A stretch of DNA of 64,000 nt from contig NC_089272.1 of assembly GCF_963678975.1 (NCBI RefSeq), forward strand, positions 57,110,713 through 57,174,712, in the 5' to 3' direction. Under the pieces are notes generated by a model. That model was given only the letters and a program-made list of their open reading frames with translations, made no database searches and was not told the DNA's origin. Positions within the stretch are counted from its first letter, which is position 1, and each line of letters begins with the position of its first letter. Shown in pieces: positions 22,861 through 34,345 of this stretch. Both the position numbers and the translations under genes were made by a program. This DNA is from Dysidea avara. Taxonomy: Eukaryota > Porifera > Demospongiae > Dictyoceratida > Dysideidae.

Positions 22861-23069
22861 TATACTGTATAGAGGAAAACTTTAGCGGGGGAATATTTTG
22901 GCGAATTAAATTTGCTACAAATTTGACAAAGTTTAACTCACCAATTACTCGTAGCGCTGAGAATGGCATCTGTATAGCTATAGACTGAACTTGAATTTGC
23001 CAAAGTTTATTTCGCCAAATGCAATTCGCCAAAGTTTACCCCCACCAAAGTTTCCCTCTATACGGTATA
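22861..23069. mobile_element. About 209-bp MITE just after the MMAA stop
   Basis: TATACTGTATAGAGGAAAAC with TTTAGCGGGGG on the left is mirrored by CCCCCACCAAAGTTTCCCTC with TATACGGTATA on the right. It sits about 10 bp after the TAA of the MMAA-like last exon, in its presumed 3' untranslated region. Confidence 0.7.
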
Positions 23070-23340
23070 ATATCAAATTTATACATCACACAGCCCTAAG
23101 TAAATTAATCATATGTTTTATGTACTTCGTATCCCAGCAAGATACAGGCAGGTCAAATATATACTATTTTCAGCAGTACATGACTGTTAGAGTATACTGA
23201 CTACTGTTCTATTAGAGTATGTGAATTTTTACAAGTGCTTCTGAAATAAAGGGAGGGAGAACTCCATCACCTATGATTGCTTGTACAATGTTTTGGAGTC
23301 TACAGCTTGGTGTTCTTTAATCTAGATAGCCGCCCAGTTA

Positions 23341-23470
23341 TGCCAAATTAGTGTTGTTGCTGTTTCCTTAAACTTTACTCACATTGCTCAAGTCTACTCA
23401 GGTGTTTAAATTGTGGTCTGGTGTCATCTGGAAAACAGCCCACCCAACTATAACATCAATGGGTACCTGG
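23341..23470 (+). mobile_element. SINE-like tail region
   Basis: GTGTTGTTGCTGTTTCCTTA, ACTTTACTCACATTGCTCAA and GGGTACCTGG match, in order, the region after the tRNA-like head of the SINE at 51553-51707. The tRNA-like head is not recognisable here, so this is probably an old or truncated copy with an internal insertion. Confidence 0.5.
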
Positions 23471-24690
23471 GGAAAGCAATTACCAGCTGTACATGTCTCA
23501 TATAGTGGGTGAAAGTCCAGGTAGGATTTTGGGTGCCTGCACCTTCTCTTGTTTATGGCAGTTATTATAAAGTATGTGAAATGGCAAAGGAAGAAAATGG
23601 AGATGTTTAAGGTAGCACATCAGAATTGCCTGAGGTGATTTTGGTATGCCATGCATGAGCTATATAGAAGTTGAGAAAGAAGCTGTTATCCTGATATCTG
23701 TAGTTTAATACACATAGCCAACAGTGCTTCCCATTGAAAGCACTTGTTACCCTTATTAAAATATTGCTTTTTAAATTTTTATTTATGTGTGAATTCATGG
23801 TCCTAATGTGTGCACTTGTAACTTGTAACATTACCAATTTGGGATGATGGTATATTGACAGTGAAGTCAGCTAAGTGTATGCTTGCCTCAGCAATTAATC
23901 ACAAGTTGCATAACAGTTTGAAGTTGTTCTATAAGGTATTCCCAGGTAATTCCCCTTAACATCCTTGGGTATATATGATATCATCTTTATTTTGAACTTT
24001 GTTACATGTTTACTTGATAGTCTGTTATCAATCAGGGAAAAGTGATAGACAGTGTGCTATCAGTATGATGTAAATGGATGCAAGCTGATGTATCTAAATA
24101 AATACTCCTCTGTGGTTAAGCAAGTAATTTACTTCTTAGTGTTGAAATTGAATCACAGCACTGAAATGAGGCAGTAATTTTATTAGCATATTCTGTATAT
24201 ACCAGACATGGCAGAGACCTTTTTTTGGCACAGCTCAGAACCCTTGGTAGTGATAACAATATTAATGATAGCCACACCTTTACAACAAATCTTTCAAACA
24301 ATAGAAACTATTTAGGTGTGGGAAGATGACATAACAGTCACATTTTCAAACTTGCTAGAACAGAATAAATATATCTGAAGTGAGGTAGCCATGGCACCTG
24401 CACCACAAACATTGTGTAACAGTATGCATCATGCTGCATATTATATGTGCTGGATTGTGAATATGATTTTGAGAACAATGTGTGGCATTGTTGAAATTAG
24501 AGGAAAAAATCCCAGACCCAGTGGCAACTTGAAGTCTGGAAACCCCATCAACATGTAGTATAGTTCCATCTTAAATGCCGTCAGACTAATGACCTGTGAG
24601 AAGGCTGTACATATAGGGAATCAAATCATTCCATCAAAGCCTTACTGAATGTCCCAGACTCAGACTTAGTGATGACCTGAACCTTAAGGG
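23471..24690. other. No gene seen
   Basis: Stops are frequent in all frames and no splice-bounded coding segment was recognised. Confidence 0.45.
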
Positions 24691-25333
24691 TGCTCTGTAC
24701 AGTCCGTTAATATGGCTTCCCATTAAATTTAATTTGTTCTATAACTTACAAATGGTTTTAGAAAATGTCTGTACTTTTTTACTGGATATAAGCTAACACT
24801 AGTACACAGTTTAGTCCAAACCCAACTACTAAATTTGCTTTAGAACATGAGTTACAGTTTTTCCCTTTATACTAGAACTAGTCCTACAGTTTACACACAA
24901 GAGCCTTGATACTTTTATGATACACTATGCTAAACAGCAAAAACCATTGTGCGTTTTTATTTTTTGTCTTTTAGCTTCTCAATCATCACATATTTATCTT
25001 TCGGGTTGACAGTCCCAGAAATCCTTTTTTTACTTCTACGTTATTCATCATCTGAACTTGCTATTTCAAAATGGCAAACGCTCTTCTTTGGTAAAATTAC
25101 TAAAGTAGCTTGTGTGAAAATTTCATGTCTATTGGGGTAAAAATGATGGAGTAGTTCTGATTTAAGTGATAAGGTGTAGAATAGCAATATTCGTGTGTTT
25201 GTTGCTATGGGATACCTAATTTACAGGTACCAAAATGCGTCAACATGTCACAGACTAATTAAGTGACCATAATATTTCTTTTAATGCAAAACAGACTATG
25301 TTTTGGGAAGCCTTGTATGAACTGTACAGAGCA
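24691..25333. mobile_element. 643-bp element with about 34-bp inverted ends
   Basis: TGCTCTGTACAGTCCGTTAA continues TATGGCTTCCCA on the left. The right end inverts this (TGGGAAGCCTTGTATGAACT with GTACAGAGCA) with a few differences. No transposase frame. Confidence 0.7.
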
Positions 25334-26486
25334 ACATCCTGTGTAGGTTTAAAGAGCCACCATCTATGGAGCCACAACAGCAATTAAATACTTGTCAGAC
25401 AGTCCCACCTACCATGTAGGCTACCCACCTAACCAGGGGACTCATTTACAAGACAGTCTGCATGAAGGCAAGTAGACGCTTAGGATGATATGGCCTCGGT
25501 CATTGACCTATACTGCATGGCGAGCTAGCTCCAACAAACATAAGGTTATGGCAATATCCCATTAATTCAGTTGCTATCACCTTTGAACCATATGACAAAT
25601 AGTAAACAAATAATGTAATTTTTACAGTGGAATTACCATATACGTAAACAAGGAAACACTATATAGCCCCATAGCTACATACATTTGACTCAAAATGGTA
25701 TAGGTTTTTTTTTCAAAAAAATACCTCTTTGTTGCATATTATATGCTTAGAAGTCTGTCCCCTCCTTCCTCTAATGGATATGCCAAAAGACTAATTTGGT
25801 GACATTTCAGTATACTTTTTATTGAATAATATAGTTCTCTGTAGTGCTGAAATGATTATTTGGATATTTGACTGCTTGGTTGGCATTATTCAATTTGTTA
25901 ATTACATACACTAAGCTGTGATCAGATGAATAAAGCTAACCTAGAAGCTTGAGATTGTGAACAAAAGGGTACGTATATTCACATTGAAAATTTCCATTTT
26001 AGAAATAGCTCTCAGGGTTTACCTTACTGCCCAACAAAGATTTCAATATTATTTTATTCATGCTTTTATAGAATAATCGGTTGTTTTGTTCACGATTCGA
26101 GTAGTAAATATTGCTATTCGTTATAGCATTAGTTCTCTGGACTGTTACAATAATTGACTTATGTATTAGAATAATATTATTATTGGAGCTTACTGAAGGT
26201 CTGACAACAACTGCTGCAGACCTTTGGATTACCTATATATGTTATAGATACCTGTGACTATTCAAGTAGTAAATTGACTACATTGTAGACCATGTATTTG
26301 TTTAAGTGTGGATCCCTTGCATATGGGCCATCATCCACATTTGACATGCCAAACATGCAAATAGTGCAGTATATGTATAATTGTGGGCATTATGGTTATA
26401 CACGACTACAAATGGCTATATATGTACAATACGGCATAAACTACCTTTAAAAACTTAACAATAAAAATATAAAAAGGTTGCCTTAA
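25334..26486. other. No gene seen
   Basis: AT-rich intergenic sequence beyond the 3' end of gene B1. No recognisable coding exon or repeat border. Confidence 0.45.
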
Positions 26487-27629
26487 TTACAATTTTGTTT
26501 CGTCCATCACATTTTCAAGTTGGATTGGTTCATTTACACCATCGGTTGATTGCAGTTCTTCCTCCACCTTTGGCTCAAGCTGTTCACATCCACCAGGTAT
26601 ACATCCAGCTAACTCAAACATGTGAGGGAATCCCTTGGGAAGCCATTTTATCATTATAGTAAACAGAACACTTAAAAGTATTGTAACATACACACCATAT
26701 ATGGTTATGGATTGATCCATACCAATATTATGGTGATATTCTTCTGTTAGTCTTCCACAGTAATCTCGTAAGCCATCCATCACACAGGACCATGCATAGT
26801 GGTTGAGCCACTGACAGATTAACAAGGGAATAATGGAAATTTGAATCACAAATCTAATAATTACCAAAATAAGTTTAATTATGATTATGCAAGTGCATTT
26901 TCTTTTGATTGGAGCATTAACTTTTGGCTTGATTTTCAGTTTACTTCCATTAATGTGGCTAGTTGGGAAAATGCGTTCAAGATAAATAGGATAATGGCTG
27001 GTTAGTGTCTTTTGTTTCAGGATTTCCATCTTCCGATTCAAATTGTCATCGTCCATGTAGTATGTGCTTGCTACCAGCTTGATGAGTTCCTTCTTGAAAT
27101 ATCGTTTGTGCTTCTTCAGTCCTTTAGCTGCAGCATCAACTAATCTGCTAGTACCTTCATCATCATCCAATTTACAACAACTATGAAATGTCTTAAATCC
27201 ACCATAAATAAACAGAAATATTGCCCATATTACTGCAGTCCCAACCGTAATGATACTATAAAACCTTCTGTCACTTGGATCACAACTACACTGGGTCGAC
27301 AGAACAAAGCTTTCATCAGTGTGTTTCTCCCCGAATGCATTATAAAATGTATAAGCGAAGTTAAAAGTGACCACTACAACAAGTGCCACTTTAAACGGCG
27401 TGTCACCTAAAGCCTCCGACAGTATTCCCTTCAGAGAATCAATGTCATCGAAGTCCCCACCTCCCAAAGCATCTTCGATAGCTTCATTAGCAGCTTCGTC
27501 GTATAATTCATCATCTAAGGGGAGTATTCCCTTCAGAGTATCAATGTCATCGAAGTCCCCACCTCCCAAAGCATCTTCGATAGCTTTATTAGCAGCTTCG
27601 TCGTATAATTCATCTTCTTCTAAGGGCAT
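26487..27629 (-). CDS. Four-pass membrane protein, family B (B1)
   Basis: A single-exon frame of 380 residues, start ATG at 27629. Residues 1-70 are acidic and consist of a tandem duplication of 34 residues (ELYDEAAN...ALGGGDFDDIDTLKGIL, twice; 102-bp period in DNA). Four hydrophobic segments follow: VALVVVVTFNFAYTFY, IITVGTAVIWAIFLFIYGGF, a long one ending VIQISIIPLLICQW, and IYGVYVTILLSVLFTIMI. The loop between 1 and 2 has CSC then RRFYS; the loop between 3 and 4 has SCVMDGLRDYC. The basic loop 2-3 and the acidic C terminus are probably cytoplasmic. The same plan and residues occur in B2 (52287-54848). I recognise no named family. It is head to head with A1, 190 bp between start codons. No function is claimed. 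Confidence 0.85.
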   Translation of the reverse strand: MPLEEDELYDEAANKAIEDALGGGDFDDIDTLKGILPLDDELYDEAANEAIEDALGGGDFDDIDSLKGILSEALGDTPFKVALVVVVTFNFAYTFYNAFGEKHTDESFVLSTQCSCDPSDRRFYSIITVGTAVIWAIFLFIYGGFKTFHSCCKLDDDEGTSRLVDAAAKGLKKHKRYFKKELIKLVASTYYMDDDNLNRKMEILKQKTLTSHYPIYLERIFPTSHINGSKLKIKPKVNAPIKRKCTCIIIIKLILVIIRFVIQISIIPLLICQWLNHYAWSCVMDGLRDYCGRLTEEYHHNIGMDQSITIYGVYVTILLSVLFTIMIKWLPKGFPHMFELAGCIPGGCEQLEPKVEEELQSTDGVNEPIQLENVMDETKL

Positions 27630-27819
27630 ATCTCTCCTAGTCCACGAACAGTCCGCTTGTTTCTACACAATGATTGCGCTAAGGTTTGCGCATGCCTATT
27701 ATGACGTCACATTGCACAAGGGAATGCACCTAGGATTGTTGTTGGGTAGGCCGCTGTGCCACTTTTTTTTTGGTATATCAGGTAAAGGCACAAACACACA
27801 ATCAGAGTTTACAGAGGAC
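27630..27819. promoter_or_regulatory. Short shared promoter region of B1 and A1, with a CRE-like site
   Basis: The 190 bp between the two divergent start codons must hold both 5' leaders or a bidirectional promoter. It contains the palindrome TGACGTCA at 27702-27709, a full CRE/ATF site, next to GCGCATGC. In-frame upstream ATGs for A1 exist at 27670 and 27724. The site match is seen; its use is inferred. Confidence 0.5.
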
Positions 27820-28923
27820 ATGATCAATAGTTGCTGCCTCTTCAAGACGATAGGCGACGGTGTGACTCGCTGCTCGCGATGGCGTCTTCTCCCCGAAGTT
27901 CCCTATCTCGTCTACTTGACTGACTTAAAGGTGGTCTTTGTTGTAACAGCTGTATACACGTCCCTGATCTCCCAGTTCAGGAACCTAGCTGTGGGCGAAA
28001 CGGAGAGAAATTTAAATAGTGGAGTTAACTTCAAAATAAATAGCTACTGGTCTAATCATTCCATAGAAGGTGGAGTATCTGATTCAATCCTTTGGAAATG
28101 CAGAGAGGATTCTAGTTCACGTCACTTTTATCTATCACTATACGGCGGTTTGTTTAGCATATTCGGTTCTGTGGTAATCCTGTACTTCATATTTCGGTTA
28201 GCTATAGTAATTCTTACATGCAAGATAGCATGCCACATTGTCTACCCTGGTGTAAATGTGAACTATTTAGTATTGGTTGCAAACAGTTTGAAGAAGATTT
28301 ACCAGCTGAAGAAGAGACTGAGTGACGTGCACGTTAGGGACAAAATAGAGACACAAGAAGCTGTCATCACTCAAATAGCTCATGAATGGCAAAATGAATG
28401 GAAGATGATCACTGTTACATTAGGTGTTCAATATCGTATGTTGGTGAGATGGATCACAACCTTGTATGTAATCCCAATGATTGAGAATTGCATTATTCTT
28501 GCACTGTTGATATTGATATTAACTTCATTTGACGTGCATCCTTTGGGATGCTTTTTTGACATAGACATCCACTACGAAGAACTGACTAAAACCGTCACTT
28601 TACGGTTTTCAAATGTGGTACACAATTATCAGAAGGTTGCGGTAGTTGTAGCACTAATCATTTGTGTATTTTGGATTTTTCTGAAGTGGATTCAGAGCTC
28701 ACTGTTGCCTGATGCCTACCAAACAGATAACAGGTCTATTGATTATGGGTCCCACCTTTATCCTAATTCAGAAGACGAGGTTGTTGATCAAGTTGAAGAA
28801 GTGGAGGTTGTTGAAAAGCTGGATGGCAACCCACTTTCTCATGAAGACAATTCAGACATAGCGTCTCCTTTTAAGGAAATCACATCTGAATCAACAGGAA
28901 CTAGTTGTACAGTTAAATTTTGA
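27820..28923 (+). CDS. Four-pass membrane protein, family A (A1)
   Basis: 367 residues in one exon from the ATG at 27820. The open frame runs further upstream, but that part is antisense to B1. The 27820 start puts the first membrane segment at the same residue (about 37) as in A2, which supports it. Segments: VVFVVTAVYTSLIS (about 38-53), the YLSLYGGLFSIFGSVVILYF region, IIL-rich segment 3 ending LTSFDVHPLGC, and VAVVVALIICVFWIFLKW. An NHS glycosylation site lies in loop 1-2. SDSILWKCRE...RHFYLSLYG matches A2 closely. The C-terminal 80 residues are acidic (EDEVVDQVEEVEVVEKL). A truncated copy is at 34346-34900. No named family recognised. Confidence 0.88.
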   Translation: MINSCCLFKTIGDGVTRCSRWRLLPEVPYLVYLTDLKVVFVVTAVYTSLISQFRNLAVGETERNLNSGVNFKINSYWSNHSIEGGVSDSILWKCREDSSSRHFYLSLYGGLFSIFGSVVILYFIFRLAIVILTCKIACHIVYPGVNVNYLVLVANSLKKIYQLKKRLSDVHVRDKIETQEAVITQIAHEWQNEWKMITVTLGVQYRMLVRWITTLYVIPMIENCIILALLILILTSFDVHPLGCFFDIDIHYEELTKTVTLRFSNVVHNYQKVAVVVALIICVFWIFLKWIQSSLLPDAYQTDNRSIDYGSHLYPNSEDEVVDQVEEVEVVEKLDGNPLSHEDNSDIASPFKEITSESTGTSCTVKF

Positions 28924-29309
28924 TGATAAGTTTTAATGACATAAAATTATTAGATCTTCCAACCACACTTGTACTTAATTTTGTGCATGGATGTTCTGTG
29001 TAGGATGTTGTAGTAGTATAATATGGTAATGTTAAAGTCACATGATATATTCCATTAAAATGGTATGCAAAAGTTAATCCAAACAAATTATTTTAAATTT
29101 TAAGGAAAGTCAAGTCTAACAAATTAAATTAATTGAACACAACCTCTGTAGACCTACAAATGTGATGTGCATATAATGATATTACCCATGCAGTTATAGT
29201 ACAAATTATCAATTGCATGATCTCCATTGGCTATAACTCTTGTCTTCACCAAACCTATTGTTTTCCTTTTTGTATGTGGCACACCAATGATGTTAGTTGA
29301 AAGTTGAAA
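28924..29309. other. Downstream region of A1
   Basis: Non-coding; probably holds the 3' untranslated region. It matches 34813-35230 in copy 2 of the segmental duplication (GACATAAAATTATTA, GACCTACAAA(T/C)GTGATGTGC). Confidence 0.6.
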
Positions 29310-29640
29310 CTAGGGCTGATCACTGCAAATACCGGTACTCAAGTACTTGTTAAGGATTTTGGTACACAGATAGCATGCAAATTTGGTACTCGATTACTCA
29401 TTAAGATCACATGACCAAGATGTATTTGTCATTATAAAAAAGGTTATAGAGTTTGATGAGTGTAATTTAATCCACAATGCTTGTCAGTAACACTAACATC
29501 AGTGCTTTATAGCTACACTGTTATTACCGTTACTTTAAAAAGTTGTAAATTGTCCAGTATAAAATATCTCACATGGGTACTACAAGTATAGCTGGTAACT
29601 GCAGTATTCGTGAGTACTTGATCATTAATTTAGAGACTAA
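29310..29640 (+). repeat. Dispersed repeat G, copy 2 (uninterrupted)
   Basis: CTAGGGCTGATCACTGCAAA, GGTACTCAAGTACTTGTTAA and GTGAGTACTTGATCATTAAT are collinear with 18310-18990. It has a single TTGTCCAG and so serves as the empty site for the hAT-like MITE at 18498-18916. Confidence 0.75.
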
Positions 29641-31623
29641 CAATCCTGTGGTGTTTATTACCATAATTCAAATAATTAATACAGTAACTAGACCATGCCA
29701 CACTACTCAACGCTCGAAAATGATTTTAGTAACATGTTTCTGACTCCCTGCTACACAGTCTTATAGTGGGATAGTGACTAATAATAACGATGCTGAAGTT
29801 CATAATAAAATCAATTGTGGGTGCAATATGGTCAATATTGCAATTGGTAAAAGTAGTTTGTGTACCCATTTCTTTACTTTCATATTATTCAGAATGATGG
29901 TCAGGCTATTACACTGCCTTGAAGTATAGAGATGGGTACACTCATGACATGACAACCATTCAATTTGATTGTGAAAATTGCTATTAAAGTTTTCATACTA
30001 ACCTCAGAGTGTAGAACTTTACACAGTTTATAATTTTCATCCAGACCTAGATCTCTATTAATATTTATGCATACTTTAGATAGGGCCTGCGGTATTGCTC
30101 AAAACCTTTATTCAGTATATTAAAGTTATTACCTTGCATGGTATTGGTATTATAATTGCTCATGAATGGATATAAAGTTATTTGATTAATCACATGGGAA
30201 AAGTAAGTGGCAAAGCAAAAAGCATTAAAAATTTTATACTCAGCAGCTATAGCTATATACATGCAGTTTATTTTGATGCTACAACATACCTATAGCTAAC
30301 TTCTTATTTTCGTATGGAAAATTCTTACATGAAAATTTTTGCAAGATACTCTAATAGAGCAGTCATTCACGCAAATCATCGTATATACGTACATGAAAAT
30401 TTGTATCATAGTGCAAATATAAAATTATGGTAAAACTCTACTACAGTATACAGCTATTCAGTATTTTTGATATTAAAGTTGGTTTTGGTTATGAAGTCCG
30501 ATCCCATAATAGTATTGCTTAGATAATACCTTTAGGTGCAGTATGACTATAAATTATGCAGAGCCCTAACTTTAGAAAGTTAGTATTGAACACAGCATAT
30601 TATATTATGTTATACTCAACATTGTCATTGTATTGTAGCCCACACTTGATCACATTAACATCTTTATGGTATTAAAAATGTGTAATGTGTGCTGACTGCT
30701 CTATTAGGGTATTTTACCACTTTAATAGACTATAATTATCATTTTAAGTGCATTTCCATTCTCACCACCAGAATCAGAGATATCTAACCAATGTGTTTAT
30801 AGCATATCATAATTACACATGAGTCTAACATTGTAAAGTTGGGACTAAACTTTGTTTCCAAAACTTGCAAATATTATTATGCAAACTACGAAAATTCAGC
30901 ATCACAATGCACCTCACCATCACTTTAGCCATATGCATTTTGATATATGATGCTGCCCAGCCACAATGCTGATGAATTGTGCACAATAGATGCATGAGGG
31001 GTAAAGCCATCAAAAATCCATTATTTATGACAGAGCAATTACTACCTTGCTTTGGTCATGTGTCTCCACCTACGTACCATGAAGAATTAATTCTAACAGC
31101 TACAGTGACTCTATACATGTACAGCTCCAGCAGTCTAGGGGTAGGACAACTCTGAGCAAATCAACCTATTTCAGTATGAACGGATGATTTGTAGTATTGA
31201 AAGTGTTGATGAAATGGCACCCACTTCGTATAACTGGTCAAATAAAGATAAAATGATTTCACTGATGCTGGATGTTAGTCATTATAATACGAATATACCA
31301 GTGAAGTGTATAGACTACTAAGATTGTAAGGACATGATTTCCCACAAACAACATACACCACAACACACACTAAACTGCATGCATACAGTCTATTTGTAAG
31401 TGCATGCAAACACGTAGGACAAAAACTTGTAGCCTGCTACACATGCATACCAATAAACAGATCATCTCACAAGGAATGCTTCAGCTTTTGCAAAAATAGC
31501 AGACACAATGCACGTGTCATGTGAGGATCTGGTTGTCAGAAAGAAGTGGTCATTACTAAATATTTAAACAATATAGAATAAATAAATTACTCACAAAACT
31601 TATTAGCAGGTGTAAGGCCAATT
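29641..31623. other. No gene; duplicated 3' flank of the DDX10 copy
   Basis: Non-coding. Blocks match 45360-45850 (ACCATTCAATTTGAT, GTATACTTTAGAT versus GCATACTTTAGAT) and 46480-46880 (ATCTCACAAGGAA, TCACAAAACTTAT, GCAGGTGTAAGGCC). GACTGCTCTATTAGAG motifs are at 30344-30366 (reverse) and 30693-30714. Confidence 0.6.
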
Positions 31624-32322
31624 TAGTATAGCGGTACAACCAAAAAATTGTGCACTTTTTCATAAAGCCATGAAACTGTCCACATAAATAGTAGTCCTCA
31701 ATACATGTATTTTCAGATATAGTGCCATCACTGATTTGACCTTTGGTGACCTTTATGGCCATTTTGTACAGAAAATTGATCATTTTTGTCTTTAACTCCC
31801 TGAGGCAGTAATTAACTTGTTAAAACATGGTACCAAACAAACGATCTTGCTGATAGAAACAACTTGGTTTTTATTTGAAGTCAATAGGTGATTTCATTAC
31901 AAAGTTATGATCATTTGTACTAGCAGCAAAATCTGATAAATTTATGCATAATTAATTATCTGCCAGCAGGTAATAATTCACACCTCAAGGGCAGGTAAAT
32001 TTATCAGATTTTACAAATGATCATAACTTCGTAATGAAATCACCTATTGACTTCAAATGAAAACCAAGTTGTTTCTATCAGCAAGATCTTTTGTTTGGTA
32101 CCATGTTTTAACAAGTTAATTACTGCCTCAGGGAGTTAAAGACAAAAATGATCAATTAGCTGTACAAAAATGGCCGTAAAGGTCACCAAAGGTCAACTCA
32201 GCGATGGCACTATATCTAAAAATGCGTGTCATGAGGAGTACTATTTATGTGGAAAGTTTCATGGTTTTATGAATAAGTGCACAATAAATTATTGCCAATT
32301 TTGGGGCTACGCCGCTATACTA
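31624..32322. mobile_element. 699-bp fold-back element inserted at the stop of the DDX10 copy
   Basis: The ends TAGTATAGCGG and CCGCTATACTA are exact inverses, and the arms of about 320 bp are near-perfect inverse copies (TTGACCTTTGGTGACCTTTA, AACAACTTGGTTTTTATTTG and others). The intact gene reads GCCAATTGTTCATCC at the matching site (46882-46896). Here GCCAATT and ATTGTTCATCC lie on either side, a 3-bp duplication (ATT). The insertion replaces the last residues of the DDX10 copy by a stop (EDEQLV). Confidence 0.85.
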
Positions 32323-33875
32323 ATTGTTCATCCTCAATATAATTGTTATCTGTGTCTGAAGATTCTTCCTTTTCAACTTTACTTAAGCGAACAGACACTT
32401 CTTGCTCATCAGAGTCATCTGCAACTTTCTTGGGTGTGGGCTTCGACTTTAACCTCTTTGCTTTGTGTAAACTCCTAACTCTTTCTCTCTCTATTTTCTT
32501 ATCATCTTTGTCTCTCTTTTTCATCTCTTGCTTGACTTTGCTGACGTCTATTCCACCTTCAAAGTCTGACTCACTATCACGCTCTTCTTTACCAGCTAAG
32601 TGATCGTCATCATCAAACACTACGTGAGTGTTTAGCTTCAATTTCTTGTTGACAAGTTTCTTGGCCTGTGATATTTTTCTCTTCCTGGTTTCTTTAGTAC
32701 TGTCTTCAACAATGTCTTCTGTTGGATACATGATTTTCTTCACTGTAAGGAAGTTAAGGAAGTCTTCATCTTCAGTTTGTTTCTCATCTTGCATGAAGTT
32801 GAATGAAGTAGTACCCATCTCTGTCTCATCAGTTTCACTTTCAACATCATCAGCCTCCAATTCTACATCAGAATCAACATCACAATCTTTTGTGGTAAAT
32901 TTCTTTTCAGCCTTCTGTAAGAACCTTACATTAGGTGGTTGGACCAGACCTAATGACAAGGCGTACTCATTCATTGGTAGCAAATGTACATTAAATACTT
33001 CCTTGTTTGACTGCAAATAAACTGAACAGACATACGAAATAAAGCTCTTTTGGGCCCAATGTTTCATTTCACCATCCTGAGCACAGAAGGCTTCTAGTTT
33101 ACCCTGAATTGGCTGAAGCTTTTTTGGGTTGACCTCAATTTTGTTAATGGGGACCTTCTTGGCCTGTAGCTGTTCAACAAACTTCTCTTCTTCTGATGGT
33201 AAAAGAAATAAAAGTGCCTGGCCATCTTTCTCAAATCGAGCAGTCCTACCTGCTCTATGTACATATGTATTGGCATCTTCTGGGAAGTCAGCCTGAATTA
33301 CCCAATGAACAGCAGGAAAGTCTAACCCTCTTGCAGCAATATCAGTGCAAAACAGCACAGCAAACTCCCTACTACAGAAGTCATTATAAATTGCAACACA
33401 GCACAGTTGTTTTTGCTTTCCGTAAAGCGCCATCAGTGGCACACCAGGCCTCAAGTGATGAAGCGCTTCATAAATGAACTTTACTTGCTCACAACTTGAG
33501 AAGAAGACTATTGTTTTGGATTTGGTGTGATTATGAAGAAAAGAGTACAAAGCGCACAACTTCTGGTGGAGCTCACAAACAATGTAACTTTGGGCTAGTT
33601 GCTTTTTTTTGGTGTGATTGTTCCCTACATCTCATATGTAGAAATATACTTGGGATTCTTTAGACAAAGTCGTGCAAGATCTTGAACAGATTTTGTCTGG
33701 GTAGCAGAGTACAATAGTGTCTGTCTGTCCACAGGTAGGTTTTCAATGATAGCATTCATGGCTGTCTTAAATCCCAGATCTAATATGCGGTCAGCTTCAT
33801 CCAATACCAATATCTTCAAGTTTCCACAGTCAAAGTTAGGAGTCTCGTCCATGTGCTGCAGAAGTCTCCCTGATT
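32315..33875 (-). pseudogene. DDX10: DDX10 copy, 5'-truncated and frameshifted
   Basis: A close copy of the gene at 46855-48978 lacking the first 189 codons (Q motif, Walker A, motif Ia/Ib). It starts at MDETPNF, in the middle of the helicase core. DEAD, SAT, TDIAARG and HRAGRTAR are present. A T-run at about 33600-33610 is five bases longer than in the intact gene (GCTTTTTTTTGG versus GCTTTGG), shifting the frame between codons about 272 and 287. The 3' end is altered by the fold-back insertion. The remaining frame of over 400 codons is open, so the copy is young. It cannot make a working helicase because the ATP-binding N-terminal part is missing. Confidence 0.9.
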
Positions 33876-33876
33876 A

Positions 33877-34343
33877 ATGGTTTTTCTTAGCTCAGTATAT
33901 TATTGCAATGATGTACATGTGTAGTTAAGGGGCACGCTACTATTCATATGGCTTCAGATGTAATATGATATACTATATCATAATATATATCACAATAATT
34001 ACAATACACATTATATAAATCTTCACTTCATTGATGCAGATTTTTGGCTTTATTCAGCTACGTACAAAGGCTAGACAATAATTATTATATTTTTGTTCAT
34101 AGTTGATATTCTACAATGAATTAGTCTAATACCAATAAACAAGGAACTTGAAATACAAGTGTTTGAACAGCATGAAAAATAGCAGTAAACAATATTTTAG
34201 TACAGTTTTGACTACATGTGCAAATTACTATCCTGAATTAAATTCCATTACAGCACGATGTAAGCATTGCACTATTAATTGTACTGTATCATCACAAGTT
34301 ATATCATAGTGTATCATGTATTTCATTGCATTGTGATTATCGT
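33877..34343 (+). repeat. Dispersed repeat H, copy 2, at the duplication junction
   Basis: Collinear with 19063-19985 but without the 437-bp insertion found there. It lies exactly between the truncated DDX10 copy and the truncated family A copy, so it either mediated the duplication or was inserted at the breakpoint. Confidence 0.8.
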
Positions 34344-34345
34344 GA

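Noticed and set aside
27367-27819. Upstream extension of the A1 reading frame
   Set aside because: It is antisense to the B1 coding region (including its 34-residue duplication) and the A2 alignment supports the start at 27820.
26487-28923. Connexin, innexin or pannexin genes
   Set aside because: Only topology and loop cysteines are similar; cysteine number and spacing and the membrane segments do not match those families.
32343-33477. Serine-rich plus-strand frames over the DDX10 copy (and the same over 46913-48523)
   Set aside because: Antisense shadows of the acidic and lysine-rich helicase tail; no independent evidence.
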